Shown here: piece after piece, positions 56,391 to 64,000 of the stretch
How positions within the stretch are numbered: position 1 is the first letter of the stretch
Layout: every line of letters starts with the position of its first letter
Origin: Yponomeuta sedellus
Lineage: Eukaryota; Arthropoda; Insecta; Lepidoptera; Yponomeutidae
Length of the DNA stretch: 64,000 nucleotides
Direction of reading: 5' to 3'
Assembly: GCA_934045075.1 (NCBI GenBank)
Contig: OW203721.1
Location: 17,839,214 to 17,903,213 of the forward strand
Program-made: the position numbers and the translations under genes
Notes under the pieces: generated by a model
Seen by the model: only the letters and a program-made list of their open reading frames with translations
What the model was told of the DNA's origin: nothing
The model's database searches: none

Positions 56391-59300
56391 CTACGCAGAA
56401 CACATACATTTAAAACGCTACAAAACTGCAGGGTATTTTCCTGAAGAAAATGCTATAACGGGATGGGTGGTTGACCAAAATCGACTAAATATAGGAAGAA
56501 TTCTGAAAGGCACCGGATTATAATTATATTCGGCAGTACGGAGTGCGCAGAAGGTTTAAGTTTTTAGAACTCACCTGACAAACAGATGCTGAGTCTGTCC
56601 AAGAGAAGCAGTGCAATGCAAGAAGGGACTAGTGATCGATGCGGAGCCGTTGCTAGGACTCGTGCGCAGCTGATACTTGTGACTGCAGCGGTGGATTCTG
56701 CAACCATCACTACCTTGTAGAGAAACCAATAAAAACATATCTAGGCTTTGGAGCTTGATAGATTCTCAAGCACACCATGTAGTCGTGGTCCTCGTGAAAA
56801 AGATAATGGTAAAGTAGAAGTTTAGAGGAGGCCGAAATCTGTAGCAGGTTTTGGTGTCTTTATAGACAAAGTATACGTAAAGTTATACGCCGATGACCAA
56901 GTTTTGTTCGCATCGTCGATCGAAGGACTGCAGACACAAGTCACGGTAATTGATGAGGCATTTAAAAGGAATGGTATAAATGTGAGTAAGACGAAAGTAG
57001 GTACTGGTCTTTGAAAAAGATGATAAAATTACTGAGTGCAAGATAACGATTAGAGGCGAAAGAGTGGAACAAGTAAAAGAATTTGTCTATTTGGGGAGCC
57101 TGTTTACGAGGGATGGAAAGTGGGAAGGTGATATAGAAAGAAGAGTAAAAGCGGGAAATTGTGTAAACGGTGCCTTGCACTCCATTGTGTGTAGCCGAAA
57201 CATCTCCAAAAGAGCTAGATTGGCTATTCATAGTGGCGTGCTGGTCCCAACACTTAAGTATGGTAGCGAGACTTGGGTGTGGCAAAAGAAGCAAGAAAGT
57301 AGAATTAATGCAGTAGAAATGAGGTCCTTGATAAGTATGTGTAGTGTTACTTTGAATGACAGGATACGCAATAGTCTGATCAGAGAACGTTGTGGACTGA
57401 AAGAGGATGTAGTGACTAAAATTGATAAAGGAATGTTGCGTTGGTTTGGACATGTGGAGAGGATGAAGGAAGAAAGATTGACGAAACAAATATATATTGT
57501 GAATGTGAGTGGAAGGGTTGGTAAGGGTCGTCCCAGGCGGACATACATGACCAGATAGGGGATGTATTAGCAGAGGGAAAGAAAAAGTACCCGGAACCGG
57601 CGTGCGTGCATGCAACGACTTATAAACGTCGATGAAGCGAAGGTGATCTGTCAGGATCGTGGCAAGTGGCAGTCCCTGGTCTCTGCCTACCCCTCTGGGA
57701 TACAGGCGTGAGTTATGTATGTAAGATAAGATAAGAATATTCTTTATTGTACACTAGAAAAACAACAAATACAAAACAATTGCAAATATACATAGTACAA
57801 TTGGCGGCCTTATTGCTAAAAGCAATTTCTTCCAGACAACCTTACGATGGAAAGTTGCTGAAGGAAATTAGAAAGACGGGTATAATAGCCAGTGCAAATT
57901 TTACCTAATATTGATACATAATTATACTTAATAATAATACACTTACATACCGTATGTATGTATGTATGTATGTATGTATGTATGTATGTATGTATGTATG
58001 TATGTATGTATGTATGTATGTATGTATGTATGTATGTATGTATGTATGTATGTATGTATGTATGTATGTATGTATGTATGTGTATGTATAGACAAAGCAC
58101 TTTTCTTCCAAGGAATACTTGTTATTAGGGTTATAAGAAGGGTAAAAGTCGGAACTACGAGTAGGTAGTCTGTAACTTCTGATAAACTTTTGCGATTACA
58201 GCTAGAATACTAAATTAATTTGCAGTGCGACCTCGAAGCTTTATAATTGCTAGGTATTTTGGCGCTTCCCGTAAGTCACTAAATGATGAAGTTTGCTACA
58301 GCTATGCTTGTACTCTCACCTTACCAGGCCGTCAGCAGTTTGACTAACGCGCACGTTGTTAATGATCCAGTTATCAATTCCATCGTCGGTAAGCCAATAC
58401 TGCGCCGCTTGCAGAAGGGACAGCGCCTCATTCACATACGAAGGCCCGTGCCGCGATTCACTGCGAACGTACCAGGTGGTTCAGCCATGATGAGGAGTAA
58501 CGTAATCATTTTGTGCAAATAAAACCACCAAAGATCAATAGTGTGGCTCTGACCACTTTGTAAGCTTCACCTAGTTTAGCGTTACCTAGAACCTATCCGA
58601 CTGAGCCCTGCAGATAAGAATTTGTGGGAGTGAGCCGTGAGTATCCAAGAATGTTCTAGTGCCCATTCCAGAAAGTTAAGTAACTGCATGCATGGTTTGG
58701 GATTTGCTGTGGCAGACCATCGCTTTTCATGACCAGGCCCCCTTTAAAAATAACAGTTTAGGATGTCACCTATATTCAGCGGGGCCTCCAGAATCAAGAC
58801 CATGGGGTCAATATGAATACTTAGCTGGTTAATGCCTCACAAATTTGATGTTAAGATCGTTGAAACCTTTTTAAATAAGTACATCGACAATTGCATCGAA
58901 TGCCAGGTAATGACTTTTATGCCATTTAGATACAACATCTAACATATAAAAATCTCGTGTCAGTGTTATCATCGAACTCCTCCGAAACGGAATCACTGAT
59001 TTATATGATTTTTTATTGTGTATATTTGGTAGGTCTGAGAATAGGTCATAGGCTAACAAAATTAATATGGCAAAACAACTTGTCGCGGATAGCTATTACC
59101 TATATGGAAATGCTCAAGCTATCTAAACATGAAATTCATGGGGCACATGAAGGCTGTTTAGCATTCCTATCGATCCCATGGTCCTAAATCTGGAGTCCCC
59201 GCTAGATAAATACAGGTGATACAGGTCACGTACTTGTAGAAAACATTGAGCGTAAAGTCCTGGCTCATGTCGAGAAAGGTGTCGGTGGTGGTGCGCGTGC

Positions 59301-61935
59301 CAGCGGCGTCAACTAGGTACACCAGCGCGCATTGCTCCGCCGTGAAAGAGACGCCCTTGTACCACATTTTCGCATACCTGTTAGTGGGGTGACTGGTTAG
59401 AAGATATGCTGGTGAGGGAAATTGTGAGAGTTGGCATTATATTATATGCCCAGAATACCAGTTAAAAATGCACTTCCGGAACCTTTTGGCCGTTAATGTC
59501 GTGCTACCAAGGGACCACGAGTCTTAAAAAAGCCAGTTTCGAAGTTGACCTTCGATATGGTAGTTGGGTACCATGAACCAGCTTAAATTATTTTTGAGTT
59601 TAAATTGTTTTTGCAATCCTCCACCAAACCGGACCTGGCGCCCGTGTTGGAGTATGGACCACGCGATTGGTCCCTTCCTGCGATGTGGGAAGACCCGTGG
59701 CCCAGCAGTGGGGACATAAAAATGGTTGATATCAATATGTAGGCAGGGCTTGCTTGTATCATCTTTCAGTTACCATTTAGCAAGCGATGAACGACAGCTT
59801 CGTGCCTTCCCCAGAATATTTTGGGGTCTTAGATTACTAAATTAATGCATAGATTTGTACCTATCTAGTGTGAAGTCTTAAGGGTCTAGCTCCCAAACAC
59901 CTAAAACTGTAGATACCCCACCACTAACTTGTTGTTCCCCTGCTGATGTCGCGCCTGGATCTCGACCCGGGAGCCGTAGTGGTAAACGCGACCGTTGGGG
60001 TGAATCAGCGCTGCCGCCGCACCTGACCGGGACAGCGCCAAAATAATGTTGTTCTTGGCGTTGGTCACGCGCACCGCTCCGTCGATCGTCATGTCCACTC
60101 TGCGCGGAAGAATGTACTTACTAAAGGTAATGGCTCAAAATTATGAGGTTTGACATGTAGAAAACACAATAAGTATAATGTTCAGCAGATTGGATCGATA
60201 CGCACTTCTCTCTTTTAGACGCTTTGGTGCGTGAACTGCGCTTATGCCAGTACGTTAGGACCCACGCTTTTGGTGTGAAAGGCCATTGCTTTTGGTGGTG
60301 GTGTATCAGGATTAATTTCCATGGCCCGAGAGTGAAATTGGTGATTTGACTAACTTAACTTTCGTTCTTACCGAAGGCCGACTTGATGCAATCTAGCTAA
60401 GTAAACTCTGAAAACCCCCATTTATTTAAGTAGGCAAGCATAATATACCAACATAAGGGAAGTTCTACCGACGACGTCTAGAAGAATGAAATAAGTTCTT
60501 ATTAGCATTTAAAGAAACTTACTTGACACGGTCTCTCAGTCGCAGGCAAACCGTACCATGGGGGGTCACGGAAGCGTTGTAGCCGGCACCACCGACCACG
60601 TCTGTCACCTGGATTAGCAGGAACATAAGCTGCAGGCAATCGCAATGGTAGAGAGCTGGCCTCACGATCGAGTTTTCCTGGGTTCGAATCCCGGTATGTA
60701 CGAATGACATTATTTTCTTAGTTACGTACACTTGTGAATTTGTAGTAGCAATACCACTCGTTACTTTAAAGAAAAATATCGCCAGGAAACCCGAGTGTCT
60801 AGGTACAGTGGATATCTAAGTGGATACATTATTATAATACTTATTATTGCATTTACTATATTGCGACATACCGAGCCTCGCTCGGCTCACGCCAGTAAAT
60901 ATACTTATCGCGCTGAGGGCTCACACCATCAGCAAATGCTGAGTCAGCAACTTTTTGCAGTAATGGAAACACAGCGATAAAACTGCATTAATTGCGTTTA
61001 CTACTTTTTCTTTTCATGTTTTCCGTTAAATCTATTTATAGTGTTTTGTGGGTGCGTGCGACCGTTGATGCAATTCTCTGTGTTTCCAGTGGGAAATCGT
61101 TAGTTAGTTAATATCCAAGATGGATATTAACTAACTAACATCATAACCTCGGGTCTTCGTACCACATATAAGCGAACATTTACGTCACGCGTGCATGCTG
61201 TGACATAACACACTAGGTCGAAGAGCCTCTGAGTAGCTCACGAAGCTCACAACAGACAAAATACCCGTCTAGTACACGACATCAACGAGTCATCAAGACC
61301 TTCGACAATTAAGTTCATTCAGATCACAAATGAACTATGACCGGCGCGCAATGTCGCGCATAATCTGAAAGCTGCATTACCTCTAACTCTCGCCAAGTAT
61401 CAGCATGGTAGATATCGTCCCCGGGATAGAAGGGGGCCTTGCGCTGCTGAAGCGGCGCGCGCCAAGGGGGCTGCCAACCTGGCGCACCAACAAGTTCGGC
61501 CTGGCCCAGTCCTCCTTCGAGGAACTTGCTGTAGTCTTGGAACGCAGAGAGGTTTGACTCCTCCTGGAAAATGGCCATGGCGCTAGTAAAGGGCCGGTGA
61601 GGAAAGTTGGTGGAGCATTTTAGTTGCAACGCCATCTTCAGTCCGCCACTTGGTGTAGTCTTTACTACAAAATACAATACAATATACAAAAATCTTTATT
61701 TACGTAAACTGCTTAATTTAACGGTACATAGTATCTGGAGCCACCTTTTAAGCATGTATAATGCCTGTACCAGGTGACACCGCACTTCCATATCTTGAGA
61801 AAATCTTAGTTTAATTTGATTTTTTTTCTTATTTTAAAGATTACTTTATTACCTACTATTAAGAAAAAAAGATAAAAAAAAGATAAAAGTATAAAACTCA
61901 GCCATGTGTTTTTATTGTTTAGGTAGATCATAATC

Positions 61936-62002
<67 letters not shown>

Positions 62003-62743
62003 TGTGTATGTGTGTGTGTGTGAGGGTGTGTCAGGGTGTGTCCGCGTGTGTGTGTGTGTGTGTGTTTGATTGATATAATATTATTTTAGCTGCTCTAATA
62101 ATGCTTCACTTTCATCATAATTTAATCTATGCAACCATTTTACTATAGTTTTTTTACATTCGTAATAAGTATAATCGTAAATTTTAATTTGCGATTATTT
62201 ATTTGTTTATTTATTTTATTATATAAGAAAGAGGATTGCGCATTATACTTTACTGACCAATCAAAATGGTGTTGGCGTCATATTCTAGTATGTAAGTAAA
62301 AAACGACAAAGAAAATGACCCTTGCGCACCGCATGACTAGTCTTACATAGGCAACATAGAGCCTCGTCGTATACCTAGGTACCTACGGCATAATATTATA
62401 AGTAGACTTTATCCACAGTACAAATAAAGTGATACTACCTATATTCACAGGTCCATAGGTGGCTATATTTTCTTATATTAGCCATCCCGGTTGGTGATTA
62501 AAGTTGGTGTATTCTAGCCAAATTCAATGCTTATTTAGGCTCCCAACTTTACCCACCAACCGGCTTTTGATTTAAAACAGTACCTACTAGAAAGGATCTA
62601 TAATCCGCCAGGCAGGTAGGTACATATTGGTAAAGACTACTTTTTTCGGGATAGATACCTACCTGATTGTATGAGTGTGCTGTATACACGCTCCGAGGGC
62701 GAACGGGAATATTAACATCTTTACGAAAATCTGCACTAGCCAT
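56288..62743 (-). CDS. Eight-exon gene, uncharacterised conserved-looking protein (382 aa)
   Basis: Seen: exons 62743-62659, 61664-61381, 60608-60523, 60099-59929, 59377-59234, 58460-58320, 56709-56575 and 56390-56288 total 1149 nt, 382 codons plus TGA. All have GT/AG borders and compatible phases. The product has no signal peptide or membrane segment. It shows repeated beta-rich pieces such as NASVTPHGTVCLRLRDRV, AALIHPNGRVYHYGSRVEI, WYKGVSFTAEQCALVYLVD and FDGNSFIVRNAGHSAGFDD; the P-N/H-G-x-V and D-G turns suggest a beta-sheet repeat fold. I do not recognise the family for certain. The W-Y-K-G-V part recalls the vertebrate C5orf34 protein, and the turn pattern recalls axonemal SPAG17; both are weak. 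The exon 1/2 border could also be 62663/61659, changing NQVVKTTP to NQTTP. Confidence 0.72.
56575..56709 (-). CDS. Gene 3, coding exon 7
   Basis: Acceptor CAAGGTAG; encodes DGCRIHRCSHKYQLRTSPSN through LGQTQHLFV; donor CAG then GTGAGT. The intron before it (56710-58319) holds an RTE LINE and a microsatellite. Confidence 0.72.
56825..57722 (+). mobile_element. RTE-type LINE, 5'-truncated
   Basis: Only the RT C-terminal half is left: KLYADDQVLFASS (Y-A-D-D), then after a frameshift near 57000 QVKEFVYLGSLFTRDGKW, TLKYGSETWVW, EMRSLISMC, RWFGHVERM and GKGRPRR. The order fits RTE/BovB elements. A stop (57556-57558) precedes the conserved tail VDEAKVICQDRGKWQSLVSA, now out of frame. It ends in TATGTATGTAAG. 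Lies in an intron of gene 3, opposite strand. Confidence 0.8.
57064..57558 (+). pseudogene. RTE reverse transcriptase C-terminal piece
   Basis: The longest open part (165 codons including the stop) of the truncated LINE. It lacks the RT fingers and the endonuclease, so it cannot act. Confidence 0.75.
57724..57890 (-). repeat. Jockey-like LINE 3' UTR
   Basis: On the - strand it ends GTACAATAAAGAATATTCTT then ATCTTATCTT, with TCCATCGTAAGGTTGTC upstream. Known as a common lepidopteran LINE tail. It has no ORF. Confidence 0.5.
57952..58090 (+). repeat. (GTAT)n microsatellite
   Basis: About 33 copies of a 4-bp unit, ending TGTGTATGTATA. Open frames over it are repeat artefacts. Confidence 0.97.
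58320..58460 (-). CDS. Gene 3, coding exon 6
   Basis: Acceptor GTTCGCAG; encodes ESRHGPSYVNEALSLLQAAQ through NNVRVSQTADGLV; donor AAG then GTGAGA. Confidence 0.72.
58985..59075 (+). repeat. Dispersed repeat, shared with 12880
   Basis: GGTAGGTCTGAGAATAGGTC then ATAGGCTAACAAAATTAATA matches 12940-12985 with changes. In an intron of gene 3. Confidence 0.5.
59234..59377 (-). CDS. Gene 3, coding exon 5
   Basis: Acceptor CACTAACAG; encodes YAKMWYKGVSFTAEQCALVY through DMSQDFTLNVFY; donor GTACGT. Confidence 0.72.
59602..59736 (+). repeat. 5S-derived SINE, copy H (5'-truncated)
   Basis: GCAATCCTCCACCAAACCGG, CCTTCCTGCGATGTGGGAAG, GGTTGATATC. In an intron of gene 3, opposite strand. Confidence 0.65.
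59929..60099 (-). CDS. Gene 3, coding exon 4
   Basis: Acceptor CCGCGCAG; encodes VDMTIDGAVRVTNAKNNIIL through EIQARHQQGNN; donor GTTAGT. Confidence 0.72.
60523..60608 (-). CDS. Gene 3, coding exon 3
   Basis: Acceptor CTAATCCAG; encodes VTDVVGGAGYNASVTPHG and TVCLRLRDRV; donor GTAAGT. Confidence 0.7.
60625..60725 (+). repeat. tRNA-derived SINE-like sequence
   Basis: ATGGTAGAGAGCTGGCCTC resembles a damaged A box, and GGTTCGAATCCCGG is a good B box. The anticodon arm does not pair well. In an intron of gene 3. Different from the family at 4179. Confidence 0.5.
61381..61664 (-). CDS. Gene 3, coding exon 2
   Basis: Acceptor TTTTGTAG then TAAAGACT; encodes KTTPSGGLKMALQLKC through FYPGDDIYHADTWRELE; donor GAG then GTAATG. 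Phase 0 out. Confidence 0.7.
61937..62064 (+). repeat. (GT)n microsatellite, interrupted
   Basis: About 125 bp of GT repeats with a few TC, TA and GAGG interruptions in the right half. In intron 1 of gene 3. Confidence 0.95.
62065..62658. other. Intron 1 of gene 3, rest
   Basis: AT-rich, no repeat or exon recognised. The pair TTGGTGATTAAAGTTGG / CCAACTTTACCCACCAACCGG near 62491-62564 is a loose inverted repeat. Confidence 0.3.
62659..62743 (-). CDS. Gene 3, coding exon 1
   Basis: ATG at 62743, MASADFRKDVNIPVRPRSVY, donor GTAG then GTATCT. An alternative donor is four bases earlier (CAG then GTAGGT). Confidence 0.6.
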
Positions 62744-63070
62744 TTTATCACTTCTTCAACTTAAAACTGATTAAGCTATTTACTATTTTTCAAAATACAT
62801 GAACAACAGTGACCAAGTACACTGGAAAATACTACATAATATAAATTATACTTTACGAATGTGGGTTCAGTGGAAAAGTGAAAGAAAAGTCAGTTGTCAT
62901 TTATTTTATTCTAAATTCAAAATTCCATTATTTTTCCTTTCATTTCTTTCACTACGAAGGATAAAAAAGTTGACAGACTTCTTATAACAAGTACCTACCT
63001 AACTTCATCCCTTGTTGGGTAAAAAGTGGGTAAAACGTTTTTGATACCATAACTTTCCATCAATATAAAA

Positions 63071-63310
63071 TAAGTACTTCGGAGTAGGCTAGGCTAAATC
63101 AGACAACTCAATGCAGTTTAGGATATACGTGGTCGCACCCGTCTGCCTCTGCCACGGAGATCAGTGACGGACCTTCATAGAGTATGTAGATAAGTACTTC
63201 GGAGTAGGCTAGGCTAAATCAGACAACTCAATGCAGTTTAGGATATACGTGGTCGCACCCGTCTGCCTCTGCCACGGAGATCAGTGACGGACCTTCATAG
63301 AGTATGTAGA
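63071..63310. repeat. Perfect 120-bp tandem duplication
   Basis: 63071-63190 and 63191-63310 are identical base for base, starting TAAGTACTTCGGAGTAGGCT and ending AGTATGTAGA. It lies upstream of gene 3. It is either a recent duplication or an assembly artefact. Confidence 0.95.
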
Positions 63311-64000
63311 GTAGAGCTAGGTCTACTGAGCACAGGCAAAAAGTCTGATCTTCGTCACCATAGAGAGTGAATAAATCTTTCACTATATAGACTTTATCAT
63401 CATCACTAACCTGCACTAACCTGCCGACTGTACCTACCTCCTAGGACAGCATATCAACATTTTCACCTTAGATCTTTACCAAGTTACGTTATGGGTGACT
63501 TTACAACTAAAAGGTAAAGGTTGACCTGCTTCCCGACGGTGCCTGGATACCTTTGGCAGTCACTATGAAGCCAAAAGTCCGCGACTACAGGAAATAAATA
63601 TACCCTGTAGGACAGAGTTCATCAAATATCACGACTCTGAATCTAATTTGTACAACGGAAACACCTACGTGAGATACGTTCAGAACCTTTTAATTTATTT
63701 GAAGGTTTTTTTCTTTTCTCCCATCTAAAGAAAAGCTATGGTTTTCTATTTTTTTACTATATTTATTGTACTTATTATATCAAAAATTAATTGTACCTTA
63801 TTTCTGAAAATTAATTGTTCAGAAATAATAATATTTTTGTACCTCATTTCTTCGTGATCCGGGCTTCGTATTTTATACTTTTGGAATGATCGTCCGATGT
63901 GGACAACGGTATTACCAGCACAAGGAAAAAATAATACCGTTTTTGCAAAAAAATAATTATTGCCTAATTTTCTTTTATATTTTTTATAGTTTTCACCAAA
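63311..64000. other. Upstream of gene 3, nothing recognised
   Basis: An open frame at 63228-63416 on the - strand partly overlaps the duplication and has no family signature. The rest is AT-rich. Confidence 0.3.

Noticed and set aside
57816..58168. Open frames over the GTAT microsatellite on both strands
   Set aside because: They are simple tetranucleotide repeats translated as Y-I-H-T or M-Y-V-C; no start context or conservation.
63228..63416. 62-codon - strand frame upstream of gene 3
   Set aside because: Overlaps the tandem duplication, which also makes a second truncated copy of the same peptide; no family match.

Overview
The window looks like a piece of an insect nuclear genome, most probably a moth or butterfly. 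It is AT-rich, has very long introns with GT/AG splice sites, and is crowded with repeat types familiar from Lepidoptera: Lep1-like Helitron fragments, 5S-rRNA- and tRNA-derived SINE-like repeats, RTE and CR1/Jockey-type LINE pieces, and many inverted-repeat DNA elements. No bacterial-style operon, CRISPR array, rRNA gene or convincing functional tRNA gene is visible. Species cannot be told from the sequence alone.

Cellular genes are few and split into small exons. (1) On the + strand a 126-codon gene runs from 747 to 22081 in three coding exons with matching phases; its first intron is 20.2 kb and holds most of the repeats of the left third. Its product resembles the ciliary microtubule inner protein C20orf85/CIMIP1. 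(2) On the - strand one exon at 24030-24291 carries a plausible start codon and a Ser/Pro-rich N-terminus. A GC-rich promoter-like region with a strong donor at 40362 could be its non-coding first exon; if so, its other coding exons lie left of 24030 or beyond the window. (3) On the - strand a gene of 382 codons is reconstructed from eight exons between 62743 and 56288, all in consistent phase. I do not recognise the family with certainty.

Transposons dominate the rest. 2.3-6.7 kb: a 5S-derived SINE, a hammerhead-ribozyme-like motif on the - strand (2884-2945), and a decayed CR1/Jockey-group LINE interrupted by a tRNA-derived repeat. 6.9-20.5 kb: Helitron-like pieces, a GTAG microsatellite, several MITEs, a TA-flanked transposon with transposase remnants (14779-16032), a long fold-back (17879-18261) and two 5S-SINE copies in opposite orientation. 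22.5-23.5 kb: an inverted-repeat element with a perfect 8-bp target duplication. 29.6-35.8 kb: a composite repeat with three 245-bp tandem units, another fold-back, and 5S-SINE copies. 42.5-45.5 kb: a pogo-like element whose interior holds a MULE remnant and a Harbinger-type MITE. 46.6-52.8 kb: a complete, young Ty3/Gypsy retrotransposon on the - strand with intact gag and pol, 483-bp LTRs, a PBS matching tRNA-Leu, and a GGGAAAC slippery site just before the gag stop. 53.3-54.1 kb: a mariner remnant folded back on itself. 56.8-58.1 kb: an RTE 3' end, a Jockey-like tail and a GTAT microsatellite inside an intron of gene 3.

The genes show no joint pathway. The window reads as a repeat-rich stretch with three or so unrelated or weakly related genes. 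The main points of interest are the ribozyme candidate, the hidden multi-exon genes, the intact Gypsy element and the nested transposon clusters.
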